Origin: Ascaris suum | Taxonomy: Eukaryota; Nematoda; Chromadorea; Rhabditida; Ascarididae | Reading direction: 5' to 3' | Assembly: GCA_013433145.1 (NCBI GenBank) | Contig: CM024168.1 | Coordinates: 8,936,184-9,000,183, forward strand | Length of the DNA stretch: 64,000 nucleotides | Shown: in pieces, positions 23,541 through 43,900 of the stretch | Position numbering within the stretch: the stretch's first letter is position 1 | How the letters are laid out: each line of letters starts with the position of its first letter | Made by a program: the position numbers and the translations under genes | The notes under the pieces: generated by a model | What the model saw: the letters and a program-made list of their open reading frames with translations, nothing else | What the model was told of the DNA's origin: nothing | Databases searched by the model: none

Positions 23541-26500
23541 CTGAAATTTAGTACAGAAGCTGTCACCGTATTTTGGCCGATTGCAGTGCATATTCTGCAG
23601 AGGAAGTGGGGTGAGGAAAAGGAAAATGAAGCAGAAAGCGTTTTGATTTGAGACACCGTTAACGGAAGCTAAAATAATAGTGACGACAACGGTAATAATA
23701 GTTTTGTGCATGGCAAATATGCGCATTCTTCAAACAATCTTCCAGCCTCATGGAAGTACATTGATTTAATGGTCCAATCGTTTTGTGTTTTGTATTTGAA
23801 ATCACCTACTGGGAACCTGCTGAAACGCAACCAGCTCCCAAACAACAGTATTCCCAAATAGCACCATAGTTGGTCTAATCTCTTAGATAGAAGGGCAACT
23901 GTCATCAAACACATAAATACCAGAGGAAAGATAACAAAGGAGATTTTATCAACACGACTGCCGAAGTCGAATAACTTCTCCTTCTCTTTTTTCTCCACTT
24001 CTTGCTTGTAGCGAGTATGTGAGCGTTCCATTGCTTTTTCGACATTTGTTATGTCGTTCGACTGAAAGAGAATGTTTAACTGAACAAAACTCAACTGTTT
24101 GCATATTGCTTTTATTTCGACCAATATAAACAAGCTGCTTATAACACTGCACAAGCACCGCTTATGATAGCACTAATTTTTCATCCACCATGAAAATGAA
24201 GTGTTGCATTGATAGATTCTTCGTGCGCGTTGTGGGCGTTTCTTTGTGCTCGTATGTGTTTGTGTGCATATATATGTTCGTGAATGTGTATATGCATGCG
24301 CGTGCATGTGCGCGGTCTGCACATGTGTATGGATGTGTGTGAGCAAGTCGGGTCAGTTCTCTGGAATATTTTACTGACGACCTTGAGCGTTGTTAAGCTG
24401 CAGAAATTATCTTCTAATGGCATCTTTGATCCTTGATATAAAAATAAACCTTCATATCTAGGGATCTGAAGGAGACAGAAGGACGCTTCTATGGGAAGCC
24501 TTGCATTATATCGTGTGCTTTGGCATACCTCGAGAACCGTCAGGACAGTAACTCCCTATCATGCAGGTCCAGCTCATTCATGCATGCTAGACGGCATTAA
24601 TGGCCACGGGCTATCGTCTCAAGTCATCTACAATAAATGTTTATGGATATAATCTATCTCTGGCTTTTGAATATGTTTTTGCCTTGCTATACTTTTCATT
24701 TCAATGCTGCCATCGGTCGTATGAGATATGTTTGCCAATAATGTCTTTCTTTTCATCTATCGCTGTCAGCGTAAATTCCAATTTCAGCATCGAAACATTA
24801 AATCTAGGAAAACCAGTGCACTCAAAGAGCTTCTCGTGTTATTTTATTGTACTTTTCTTCACTCCCCCATATTATTGGTTCATTTCTGCAACCGTGTTAG
24901 CAAAGTCCACATTTTTACTCATTTCTCTGTTATTAAATGCACCAATATTTTCAAGTAGCCTCAACCGTTTTTTCCACATTCGTTCAATCCTGACTTATTA
25001 ATCTCACTAAATAACGATTAATCTTAGGTAGAATGGAAATAAATGAAAACCGCTAACGTCTTCCTCTTCGATTTGTTCCTCACATAAAGGATCGACGTAA
25101 CCTTTGAGGAAATCGATCAATGTGACAATTGTTAGCTTCACTCTTGCTGTCTTTAGCATTATTCTTTTATCCTACAACGAAGCCATAACCTGCGCTATTT
25201 TTACACATTGAATCATATACATCTATAATTAAGCCACTCAGCTGCATATTCAGCTGCAAGGTTGTCTTGTCAACCGATTCAAGTTTTCAAGGTGCAATTC
25301 CGTGGATTTTATGTTTACTTAAGGATGACAGTTTTTCGGAACGAACTTATTCTACACGCTAGTTTAAGAAACTATTAAAACATGATTCCCATATGATTTA
25401 ATCTGCAAATATTCGGGTAATAGTCAAGAACTAAAGGATAATTATTGGAATTGGTGAGATAAGATATATGAAGCTAGAGAAGAAATATGTTCACCTAATG
25501 AGTAAGACCTGTTCAACAAATGGGTAAATCTGCCACGGAAATGGTAGAAAGATCTTTAATGTACTTTTGCAATTTTGTACTCGCAAAGTCTATGTCCATA
25601 CCTCTAGGCAACATCGTGTTTGCGCATGTCTTTCTCCATCCCTTTTCTGTACGGGAATAGGTGATATAATGAATATCGGGAAACAATCACTGTACTATCT
25701 TTCACATCAATGGAAGAAATTCGAAAGAATTAGAAGTATTCAAAGAGGAATTGAATTTTCATGTCTATTTCAATGGGTGCGTCAAAAACGAAAAAGCAAA
25801 TCTTTTGCAGGAGGCTTGCACGAAAGATTAGGTTAATTAAACTATGAAGGCATAGTTCAGTATGCTCGTTATTTCTTTTAGCTTTTGGAACCGACCGACC
25901 AGGCTAGCGAAATGCAAAAGCACCTGTCGTGCTTTTTGGCACGTTCACTGGCACGCCTCCATATTTGTTGTAGCTCCGCTCGCTTAATCAATCGGTATTT
26001 CATTTTACCAAAAAGTAATAAAAAGTTGGTCGAAAATGCGCTCACAGTTCAGCTAAACTTGACTTAATACAAATAAATGATTCGTTTTCTTCGGCCTTGG
26101 TGGTCCAGCCAGTTTAAAACAGCCTGACACATTGTAAAAATAACATTGACTTAGGTTTGTTGGAGCACCTATAACTCCCTCCGACTTTCAATGATGAATT
26201 CGAAAATTTGCCTACAGTTTTGTCCTTGGCAAAGAACTTACACTTCAAATCACGCAACTTTAGTTCCGTTGGTTTTAGCGTTATGATGCTTCGATGGACA
26301 AGCCATGCACAAGAAATGACGCTGCTACAATTACTGTACAAAATTGCAGTTTGTAAAGATGCACCAAAAAAAGTTTTCAAAAATGTAGAGGAGAAGAAAC
26401 ATTACATACTCGATATGCAATGAGCGCCATTTCGAGAAGTGAGGCGAAAATGAACGCCACACATGTTATCATCCAGATATCGATTGCCTGAAATCAATAA

Positions 26501-29500
26501 ATCAATAATTAAATGCACGGATGAAATTCATTGCATGTGTTTACTATGCAAGAGATAAAAGCGTTTAAACTCCTTATTCAGTATAATCTGTAAATATTAT
26601 GGCTATGTTGCACTAAGATAATCAGCATACAGTCATTAGAGGAGTAGCATACTAAGTTATATACTAGTAAGTGAAAGATAATTATGAGTGAAACGCGCTA
26701 GAATAGTTGACGTGCTTTGTGCTGTTACAGGGCCAATCAATATAACTACAGGAAATGTTGCCTGCATATTTTAACTGAGATCCAAGCGCTCTTACAAATC
26801 TTCCATAGAAGATTCGCTTTTTTGTGACTGAATGGCAAAGAACAATGATTTTACTGCTGTGAATGCATGCGAAGTTTTTAGCAGCATCTCTAATTGTCTA
26901 CGAGTCTCTTTGAATTTGTTTGAAAAGCATGAGGGAAGGTGTCCTATGGGGCACATTACACCCACTATACATAGCAGCCGTAGCTTCGGTAATTTACAAA
27001 CTGGAGCTATCAAACAGACATACAGACATATACTGTGCACATGCACAGTCTTGACGTTGTCATATGTAAATCTGGAGGGACACACCACGATTCTCTTGCA
27101 GAAGATTTTAGCGGATTGTCACTTCGGTTAAGCCACGAACGTTTTATTTTTTCAGGATGCTGTTGACTTGATTAGCACAACTGGGAAAACCTCTATCGTT
27201 CCAACTACTCCGGCGCAGTTTTCCGCTGGCTTTTTGAGCCAGCTTTTCGCAAACTACACTCAAATTGATGGGCATCTTAGCATCAACAACTGTTTTAGAG
27301 TATGATAGAGCATTTTGAAAGTTTTTGTAGAAGGCTCACATAACAACCATCGCATCTAGCAAATGCATTTATTTTAAATTTGGAAATACTAGCGGATAGA
27401 GAAGTACACAGACATAGACATACGTACGAATTTGATGTCGTTTTAATGCGCCTTTTAAATGCAAATTTCTGAAAGCGACATGAGCTATCTTCAGTCAGCC
27501 AACTCTGAATTCCCATGGAAAGTGTTCTTATTCTCCTTGCATGCTGTTGATGTGTTGTTCATTTCTAATAGTGAAATACAGCGGTTTGAACTGGTTTCAG
27601 TTCCCAGGACCTCACTTATCTAAATTCTCTCATGTCACTGAAAAATGAGAAAATGACCAACCTTCACATATGAGACAGGTGGAAGAGAGCGAATGATATT
27701 ACCAAACTGAAAAAAACACGACTAGATGAATATCACGACAGTGTTGATTTACATCCGTCACTAACATTTCATCGCAAAGGATATTATTCAATCGGCTGGA
27801 TTTCTTGAAATTTCCAAAAATTCTCCCAAAGCTGGAAAAATCATTCTAGAAGCAATGTTTGCGCCTAAAATTCTTTTAAAAAACAAGTGCAAATTTTTGA
27901 GCTCACAAAGGGACCATTCCCGACCCTTTTCATTTGGAGAATATGAGCTTTTCAATTCACGTCCAACCACGTCGACAACTTATTGCTGGAAATTGCTACC
28001 TTATTGGAAATAAATATTGTTGATGCATACTTGGAAAGTGAGTGCCATGAGGGCATTCACACCGAGAAAGATTCTCGCCGGAAGACCCTTCGTATCTATG
28101 CAAAATGAAATCCATGAGATGAATACGCTGATATATGTGGGCAAATACATCTGAAATGTATCAATTTCTTGGCTGATATCGATTTAATGTTTCAAATGGA
28201 CTACGGATAAACTAAAATAAGGGACGAATGAAATAACTTAACCACGTGAAAATAAAATAAAAAATTGATGCTTAGTACTCGAGTGCGACAAGTTACCTAT
28301 GGAAACCGTACTTTTAAAGAAATAGAGGGAAAGCAAATCTTTTAATGGCGGAAACGAGGAACTGGGTTAGAGTACGATGATGCTGAGGTAATGGAATTTT
28401 GTGAAATGAGGAGAGCAGTTTTTGCATCGGTGACGGGAATTTGTGTGCATAATCATTCTGGAAAGCTCTCCAACAACAAAAACTGCAGTTTTTCCTTCTA
28501 CTTTGAAATACCGAAAAATGTATCTAAGGTTTCGTTCGCAACTTCTTGCCACCTAAGAAGTCCGGTGTTTTAAAACAAAACCGCACTGCAATTAAAATAA
28601 AATGCAAAATTTGCAGTACGGTTTATTTCTCTTTCCACCCCCTTCTCCATCCCTTCCCGCAGCATTCTCTCGTCTTAAAGCTAGTCATGAACGAAAAACA
28701 ACAGAATACGTTCAGTATCTCATGAATATTTTGAGCAGCATATATATAATCCTTTCTATTTTTTCAGTTATAGGCATAAAGTGACAATATCCACATGAGC
28801 GACTCAAGTGAGGGCAGACTGATTAGTGATAAATGATTCGCAGGCGTGCAGTAAAGAAATAAGGTAGGACGTAAGCGCAATAGTCTGAACGATCTCCCTC
28901 ACCTGTAATATATAAAATCCATATAGCCGCTGGAATTCCATTTCCACCGTTAGACGATACCATTCGCCAGCCTTATAAAACTGAATCGCAAGAGGTTTAT
29001 CAGCTGAGATCGACATTGTTAGCAAAAATGAGTAAAACTTAATCATATTTTCTTTTTTCTAATCCACTTGTGTACGTTCGATATCGATAACTATTTCTTC
29101 AGCCTTTCGGTGACCCAACGCTATTTCAGCAAGTTTACAAGCACTGCGTGCGGATCGACGATTCTTACCGAGATTACGAGGAGGGAAAGGGGAGCATTAA
29201 GTGGAGATTTTGGGGTACTTTTTCAATATGAGGCCTCATTTTATGTTTATGGCGATATTTTTATTCCTCAAAAGCGTCTCGCTTTTTTAAATCATAAAAT
29301 TCTATTGCATGATTGTGAGTTCTTCTTCTGCATCTTTCTGCATTTACAATATAACGGTTTCTTTCCCTCATATTTTTCATCCCGACGATCTCATTTCCCG
29401 AGAAAACCCGTCCTCATGAAACCTCGTTTAAATAACAGACATCAGAACGACATTCTGATTAAAATGTGAAGAAAATAGAGTCATCCTCAAATATAGCAAC

Positions 29501-32500
29501 AACTTTTAAATGAAACTCTTTGAAATGCGCACAGTTTTATTCAGAGACGAACACGAATGTAAGAGGCTGTGCAGGCACATTACTATCATCATAGGCCACC
29601 GAAACATAGGAGCCTATAAAGAGTAGCTGACCGGGCTTAAATGTTTGAAGTTTCTCTATTGCCTGCCTCATATGCGTGATTTAAAGTTAGTCCCGCCATC
29701 GTTAAAAGCCAGTCAAGTGCTCCACTCGAAATAAGGCGACATTGTAACGCCGACAAACCTCTATATGTTTGTAGGTGGTATAGTTAGACAGAATAAAATC
29801 AGGTAAATGCAATTGCTCCCTTGTAAACGTGACGGCATCATCCATCCAATCAATATTGACCGTTGCCGTGTTATACGAATAACTCTCGAAAACCTTTAAA
29901 TAGTCAACTGAAAATTATATAAAAATGGATAGTTTTATATGCATTGAGGATTTCTTTCCGAGGCGTTACTAACATTCGGCGGCAAGATTAAATGCTGAAA
30001 GTGAGGAAGTTAAAAGGGAAGAACAGAAATTGTGGTTCTCGAATAAACGAAGAACAAACCAACTTTATAAAAAATATCAAATTTTGACACTCAAAATTGA
30101 GGGTGACATCAACCGACCGTTTCCAATAATGAGCGCAAAAACCCAGCAAAATCGAAGTTCAGAAATCTGTAGTAGTTATCAATCGAAAGAGCCACGACCT
30201 ATGGCACTAAGATCGAGTAGTGCATTATCATATTTCTGAATTTTCTTGCAAGCAACTCTCATGCAAGCTGAATAGAGAGTACTGATAAAACTAATATAAA
30301 TATGAACAGTGAAGGTTTACATGCGCGATCTTCAAACACTCAGCTGTCTCCTAGGAGGCTACGAAGCTCCAAGCTTACGGAGAACATTTCGAATATTTAA
30401 ATAAAAACAATTGTTTGGGTAAATCAGTTCACTGAAAAGGGAGCATCATTAGCAGAGGTGAACATGAAGAAGTGAAAATCGAAGAATAAGATCGCCGGAT
30501 GGAAATCATGAAACTGTTCCGTAATATGATCCTTACTAGATAACACTTCTGAACATCCATTGGGAAATCCGTTAGATCCATATCACATGGCGCTTTCACA
30601 CGAACCTGAAGGTTTTAAGGATAAGAAAATTTTAGTGAAAAATAGGAAATAACGAGTGAAAAAAAACCAGACGACGATACAGAAAATGAATGTTTATCTT
30701 CAGTTGAGATAGTCGTACTCTGTCAGCTGAAATGCTTCCACCACCTTAACCTGCCCCCGCCGCGCCCTAAAGGCCTGAGTCAAAACCAGCGAATATACAA
30801 AGCTCGATCGAACATCAACAACCATATGCGCAGAACAGTGCCTACGCACGCACAAGCGCAAAAAAGCGCCGATCGACAGAATCCGATGTTGCTTTAGGAC
30901 AATTTTCCACGACTATTTCAAGGTGCTCAGGAGCGCGCTCATATGTATCTCAAGAGTCACGTCTCGTGGATGATATCTTAACAAACCCAACGCGCATATC
31001 AGCACCTCCAATTCTTTTTCCTCTATTAGATGCAGTCGGGCGAATGTCGAAAATGCTCGTACCGCCAGCAGGGGTCGAACCTGACCTGCGACCCTGGGCT
31101 TATTGGACCCACGTTCTAGCCGACCAAGAAATCTTGGTGGGCAGGTTTCGAAATCAGAAATTACATTTTTTTGGCCAAACCTATATCATTATATGTGCAT
31201 TAATCGACAGCAGCAGGGATAGATTTAAGATTCTTTCCTCTGATTGCCTCAACGTGCAGTGCAGTGGCGCGTGCTCAGATCTATCGAAGCACGACGCCTC
31301 GTGCAAAATATATATAACCTACTCATTGCGCATATCTATATCCATATATTTCTTGCTTTAGTTAGGTACAGCTGATGAATATTCCAATTCGACTTGCCGC
31401 TGCGATTGGTGGAACCTGCGAACTGGGCGTTTTAGACCGACGCTCTGTCCGGCAGGGCTGTCGCCGCGAAAGAACATCCTGGGTGAAGGTTCTTAGAATA
31501 TTCCCCATTAAAAAAGAAACAGATCGCTGCGTTTTCTCCACATTTTATGTATTGATGGCGTGATTCTTTTAGTCGAAACAAAAGTAATGTCTGAATTAAA
31601 TAAAAACAATGAAATATGTATCTATCATTGTCTGGCGTCTATGCACTCAAGGAATATTATTTGGGGATAGAATCTCTTGGTAGTTAAAACAAAGTTCCTG
31701 CAATACTAATATCGAGCTGTTTAGATGAATTTCTGTTCGGAAGAGCTCACTTGTTCTGAAATTCTATCGCAAAATTGCAGCCTCTTCTCCTTCTCTTTTT
31801 TGTTTTCTCGTACCTCCGTCGTCCTCCAATTTCCATCTTTTCATCTTTTCTGTTATCTTACTTCTAGTCGGACTTGATGTTTGAAAAACTCTTGGAACTT
31901 GCCCTGTAGTTGAGCCAGACAGTGCCATTTGGCAACACCATCAGAAGAACATTCGCTTTTGGTGACATATGGACCTCAGTCGATTTCGTATTAACCAGGC
32001 ATACGTTCGGTGACCATAAAAGCTGAAATTTTTTCATTTATAAGGGCTTTATTTCCTTGAGATCGACGACAGTTCTGAAAATTGTTCTAAAATTTGCATC
32101 ATTATCAACGTAATATGCCTTGATATGCGTGGAATGTATGCTACGGATAGCTCATTCTGCAGTTTGACCTAAAACATCCTCCTCTATACACAATCCCATC
32201 TCTCATATCACCAGAAAGGAAAGTGCGTCTGCAAGGCGCACACAAAAGACTGGCATGTTGTAATCGGTCTCTAAAGAGCAAAAGAAATCTGTGGAAAATA
32301 TTGCGGAAGAAGCGATTTGCTCATTTAGCGACATTAGTTGAATAGAAAATATAAGAGGGTTGGCTGGGAGTTGCATTCTACATATCACCATCACGATTAA
32401 ACACTGCTCTCCTTCATCACCTTATCTTAGCTCAAAGATAGGCTTTGAGGAAAAAATGATCAGTTCACTAGTGCTGCATTATCGAAAAGAAGCTTTGTAA

Positions 32501-32886
32501 TGGATTTGTAATAGCGTTATCGAAATATTTTTAATTGTTTTATTCCTCCCAAGTACATCATAGCTTTTGTCCTTTCTTTTTTTAAAAAGAGCCAATGTGC
32601 TCTCAATAAGAGTTCTTCATCGTAAAAATTTGACCAAGAAATCAGGTTGAACGAGGGAACACGAAATAATCATAATCTGCGCTGACAAACCTTTTCAAAT
32701 GCGTCATCGAATGAGAGATTTGCTCTACACGGGTCGAGATGGGCGAAAGCCAGTCGTGCATCATGCCAGATAGAGCTGAACCAAATATCGACAGTGAAAC
32801 TACTGCTGAGAACAGACAGTTCAATTATATCCTGAACGGTTACTTCGACATGAACGGGTACAGGTCGAGGTTCTGGTGATTGACTT
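23490..32886 (-). CDS. Cys-loop ligand-gated anion channel, LGC-55-type amine-gated group (5' end missing)
   Basis: Ten exons assemble into a subunit of at least 352 residues that forms a pentameric chloride channel in the plasma membrane. In order: extracellular domain with [17 protein letters not shown] and WHDARL; loop-A region [23 protein letters not shown]; the Cys-loop itself ([15 protein letters not shown], exactly 13 residues between the cysteines); FESYSYNT; pre-M1 YGFYILQ; M1 ([12 protein letters not shown]); the Pro-Ala-Arg motif before M2, which marks anion selectivity; M2 ([12 protein letters not shown]); [16 protein letters not shown]3; a short intracellular loop of about 38 residues; and M4 ending [17 protein letters not shown]. 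This combination fits the nematode LGC-55/LGC-53 monoamine-gated chloride channels; the ligand (tyramine, dopamine or other) cannot be read from sequence. Phases agree at every joint except one uncertain donor at about 29755. The first exon with signal peptide was not found. One intron appears to be GC-AG. Confidence 0.93.
23921..24061 (-). CDS. Cys-loop receptor: exon with M3-M4 loop and start of M4
   Basis: 47 codons, phase 0 on both sides (acceptor tttcag, donor CTG|gtattt). A lysine/glutamate-rich loop ([10 protein letters not shown]) leads into [11 protein letters not shown], the conserved entry to M4. Confidence 0.9.
24062..26409 (-). other. Longest intron of the Cys-loop receptor gene
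   Basis: 2.3 kb separating M3 from the intracellular loop. It contains a GT-rich alternating purine-pyrimidine stretch (24220-24345). An additional loop exon could lie here, because the joined loop is short, but I find none with consistent phase. Confidence 0.6.
24220..24345. repeat. Imperfect GT/AC-rich alternating tract
   Basis: About 125 bases of mixed TG, CG and TA steps (gtgtgcatatat, gcatgcgcgtgcatgtgcgcg), a sequence type that can adopt Z-DNA. It lies in the long intron of the channel gene. Confidence 0.6.
26410..26487 (-). CDS. Cys-loop receptor: M3 exon
   Basis: 26 codons, phase 0 on both sides (acceptor tttcag, donor CGA|gtatgt). [20 protein letters not shown] is a classical M3 following the conserved YVKAIDIWM junction. 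Confidence 0.94.
27662..27706 (-). CDS. Cys-loop receptor: M2-M3 linker exon
   Basis: A 45-base exon coding [15 protein letters not shown], phase 0 on both sides (acceptor tttttcag, donor AAG|gttggt). The linker couples ligand binding to gate opening and is diagnostic for the amine-gated chloride channel group. Confidence 0.94.
28031..28150 (-). CDS. Cys-loop receptor: M1-M2 exon with Pro-Ala-Arg filter
   Basis: 40 codons, phase 0 on both sides (acceptor catttcag, donor CAA|gtatgc). It holds M1, the PAR anion-selectivity motif and the pore-lining M2 helix. Confidence 0.95.
28903..29003 (-). CDS. Cys-loop receptor: pre-M1 exon
   Basis: 101 bases; the first two bases finish a codon, and the exon ends in phase 0 (CAG|gtgagg). 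It codes [19 protein letters not shown] then YILQ, matching the last extracellular strand. The acceptor is gatctcag; the matching donor upstream needs phase 1. Confidence 0.88.
29755..29893 (-). CDS. Cys-loop receptor: exon after the Cys-loop
   Basis: Starts [19 protein letters not shown] and continues to [16 protein letters not shown]. The acceptor is tatttaaag, chosen over a nearby tttcag because it keeps the six-residue spacing from the second loop cysteine to FES and matches phase 0. The 3' end is uncertain by a few bases: T|gtcggc gives the phase 1 needed by the next exon. Confidence 0.85.
30537..30605 (-). CDS. Cys-loop receptor: exon carrying the signature Cys-loop
   Basis: 23 codons, phase 0 on both sides (acceptor ccttcag, donor CTA|gtaagg). 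[15 protein letters not shown] contains the invariant Cys-x13-Cys with Phe-Pro-Met-Asp in the centre. Confidence 0.95.
31071..31135 (-). pseudogene. tRNA(Ile)-like relic
   Basis: On the minus strand a D-arm-like GGTCGGCTAGAACG is followed by an anticodon arm with a five-pair stem (TGGGT/GCCCA) around CCAATAA, which would give anticodon AAT. It then has GGTTCGACC and CCTGC of a T arm. Position 33 is C instead of T, extra bases sit before the T loop, and the acceptor stem does not pair. It is therefore a degenerate copy or part of a tRNA-derived short repeat. Confidence 0.45.
31391..31462 (-). pseudogene. Second tRNA-like relic
   Basis: Minus-strand pattern: a D-arm-like GCCGGACAGAGCG, then an anticodon-arm-like stretch with loop CTAAAAC (stem with one mismatch), then GCAGGTTCCACC. 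It resembles the relic 300 bases away and lies in the same orientation. The T stem and acceptor stem are broken. Confidence 0.38.
31903..32022 (-). CDS. Cys-loop receptor: loop A/E exon
   Basis: 40 codons, phase 0 on both sides. Starts [19 protein letters not shown] and ends [11 protein letters not shown]. The WSPNVC segment replaces the WxPDTF of GABA- and glutamate-gated relatives. The acceptor is atttcag; the donor reads AGG|gcaagt. Confidence 0.93.
32691..32886 (-). CDS. Cys-loop receptor: first recognised exon (N-terminal extracellular part)
   Basis: 196 bases; the first base completes a codon. It codes [20 protein letters not shown] and on through [14 protein letters not shown] to DDAFEK, with a sequon at NLS. 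The donor is AAG|gtttgt and the acceptor tttttgcag. The frame upstream hits a stop without a Met, so at least one more exon with the signal peptide must exist above 32886. Confidence 0.93.
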
Positions 32887-40746
<7,860 letters not shown>

Positions 40747-40989
40747 TCAGAGAGAACAAGCTGTTGCTCTATTGATCGGTGTCAAGTGCTCGTGAAGCGC
40801 ACCATCCTGCGATGAGGAATGGGTGAAGTCGGCGGCCTCTCCTTGTCCAATAACACAGAAGACAGCATTCGTAATGAAGAGAAGAGCCGCATGCAAGAAG
40901 AATACCCTTCTCCATTCGGATGCACTTCCGTTTGGGGTCATCGAAAATACAACGAATGGTACCAACAACATCGCCACACACATTATCAT
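40747..40989 (-). CDS. SLC17 transporter: last exon (TM11-TM12)
   Basis: 80 codons plus TGA. Acceptor ttacag, phase 0. Reads MIMCVAMLLVPFVVFSMTPN then EWRRVFFLHAALLF, the usual C-terminal helices, ending in a short polar cytosolic tail. Confidence 0.94.
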   Translation of the reverse strand: MIMCVAMLLVPFVVFSMTPNGSASEWRRVFFLHAALLFITNAVFCVIGQGEAADFTHSSSQDGALHEHLTPINRATACSL

Positions 40990-43900
40990 CTGTAATAAAA
41001 CAAAGTTTTTCCATTATTATTCTTTGTCGAGTCTATCGCAAACGCCGAACAGTTCTATGGTACTGTTTCTTTCTCTCTCTCCCTCTTCCTTTCCACGATA
41101 TTAGTTCTCTGTACAACGGAAAACATAACTCTACACCTTACTAACAACTTATTATCATCCACAGTAAATATACAACATGCAAACTTCCTGGTTCCCCTCA
41201 CTCTTTCTCGAAAGGTTTAAATTCACAGTGCAATTGTTTGACCTATAAAACTGCACACACGTCTACAATATTCTCTTTCTCAGTTTCCCATTACAAAGAA
41301 AAACCTAATCGTCCAGAAGTTTCCTGTTCTTCATGGTAATTTCCCAACCACGCCGACCAGATTTACATCGAGACTGCATCAATCAAAAGGAAAAAGATGG
41401 GAAACAACAACGGTCCTATAGTTGATTTTTCTAAACTCCATTATTTCATCCCATAATTCCCATAACAAATCTTATCTATGATTTACCATTCTGTTTTCGA
41501 CATACGGCAGTTTTAAACATATTATTATCTTGTGCTTTTCAAGTTTGAGATCTTAACTTGCACTCTTATGAAGCAATCCTTACATCTGAAAACCCATCAG
41601 GAATTTATTTCATATTTTGTTAAACGAGGATCTCTACCTTCCAAGATTTACATCCCCTCATTCGTAATGCTTAGGCGCAGCAGACAGCACCGATTGGAAA
41701 GAGATGAAGAAAATGCGATTCGAATGCTGTAAGGGGTAAGATTAAGTAGTTGTAGGTGAATAGTATGACAATCGCAAAAGCCGTGATGTTCGCTTGACAG
41801 TTTACAGATACGCATTATTTGCGATAAACTGATAGTTATTTTTCATTCATCATAGACTCTAAATTATGCTTTATTTCATATAGGCGTGGTAACCTCAAGG
41901 ATTTCCACGGTTATGAGATCCCTTTATCTTTCCTCCTACGCATTGAGACCTCAAGTGGATCTGCATTGGTACGTGGATGATTGCAAAAGTTATTTTTGCC
42001 AATCCAAAACTAAGCTATTAGAAGTTATGAATGAACGTTGTTGATGATGCAAATGCAGTAAGAAATTTCGGTATGATGGTCGATATAGAATTCCGCTTAA
42101 ATGATCACTGTTTCCCATCTATGAAGGCCTGTGATGCTAGTTACTTCATTTTTCGATCATAAAGTTAACGGGCTTCAAATTCCTAATGCGCTTGACCATA
42201 TCACTGTATATAAGTTCACTGGAGGTGATAAAATATATATGCTTCATAGCCAGCTTCATTCACAGTGCACCTGCGAATCTATGAAACATACCATGCACAG
42301 TGAACTGTTGCAAATGAACGCAATAATGGGCAATCTGATCCAGTGTAAGCCTGCGACCTATCTTACCTCATTAATGGGAAAATGTTTTCCAGTCAATATT
42401 GGTAAGTCGTATGTGAAAGAAGTTTGTGCAGTTCTGCATTCCGAGGCGTCATGCCAACTTATGGTGAAGAAATTCGTTATGGAATGAAGAAGAAAAAAAT
42501 AAAACGTAGACAAAACGGTTGCTGACAAAATTAAGTGAACCCGTCCAAATTTCTTCTAAAGACATAACTTGCGGCGTTCCGATAAAGTCCACACACTTTG
42601 AAATCAGGTCGAATTACTCAGTTCCTGTTAGCTACTTATTAAATAGCTCCCTGGAAGTTGATTGCGCATCACTTCATTCCAGCCCACTGAAATCCCAAAA
42701 GAAGTCAACCATATGCTTAGATGTATTCTTCAAATCCCGTTTCGCCATTTAAACTTTAAATAGTTCCAATAGTACTGTATCACCTGTATAAGTACAAAAC
42801 GTAGGCATAATTAACTTCACGTAAGAGATTCATAAGGAGACCTACCTGTACGTTAGCATTAATGAAATGACTGTACTGCCTTCCGATAAGCGTACAACTC
42901 TTGAAGAAGCCTCCTGTATTAAATCCCAGGATGGTCGCACTTCCTATGAGACAGGCCAATGCCACCAGTGGTAATGAATCTGGTAACAACGCAAGTGCGA
43001 CAAGAAACGAGCCCATTCCGATAAATGCAATTGAGTTGAAGACACGAACCTAGACAGTTTTAATCAGTCGAGGATTTACTTTACTTAGAAGTTGGCATTT
43101 ATTTTTTAACATTACATATAATAAAACGCAGGATCATACATTGCTAAAGAATGTTGAATTTTTTGAGGCTATCTAATGTTCTCACTCAAAATCAAGTGGT
43201 TTATTATCCAGTAATAACAGCGATAAATTAATCGCACCAGTTAAGCAGAAAGAACCCATCGCCGACTTTACTGCACCTATCAACTCGTGGTGATCGGTTG
43301 CAGAAAATACCTTCTATTCACGGCATAAAAGAAATTCGCAGCTTTGCTTGCTACAGTATATAACTCTAACTTCACAAACGCAACCTCAAACGAACCGTCA
43401 CTAATTTATAACTACCGATTACTTCTTTGGAACTTTTTCATTAGCCAAAATCGCTCAAGTACATCCTTCCTCCGTGAACCCTTATACCATAGTTTTCCGA
43501 AGAACTAAGGCATTTCAGTACATCTCCTCACTCTAGAAAAATCAACTATGTAATAGAATCAGCCAATAAGAATCTATTCACAAGTTTAATAGATGTTCCA
43601 TTGGGTCATGAAAGATTCCGAGTACGAAGAAGCAGTAGATTTTTATTCTGGTAAGTTTTTGGGGCTCCAACAGAGTTAAGCAACGAACTTTTGCCGTTTC
43701 TCCAAGAAAAGCGATTTTATCGCTACTCATTCCAGCGATTATTTTTACAACGAATTGCAAAAGTGTTGGCAAAGCGGCCGCAAAACCAGCATTTATAAGT
43801 TGGAAACCGAGCACCTGCAATAGTCGATAAACTCGAGCACGCGTCAGTGAGAAGCACGATCGCTAGAGTATTTTTGCAAGAAATTCGTAACTCGTGAAAC

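Larger units (their letters stand above)
30606..31902 (-). other. Receptor intron with GC-AG ends and tRNA-like relics
   Basis: A 1.3-kb intron that begins gcaagt instead of gtaagt and ends ccttcag. Its middle (about 30720-31560) looks richer in G and C than the surroundings and carries two tRNA-like sequences in reverse orientation, listed separately. Confidence 0.65.

Noticed and set aside
42134..42487. 117-residue plus frame with several cysteines
   Set aside because: No signal peptide, no recognised cysteine pattern, antisense within an intron.
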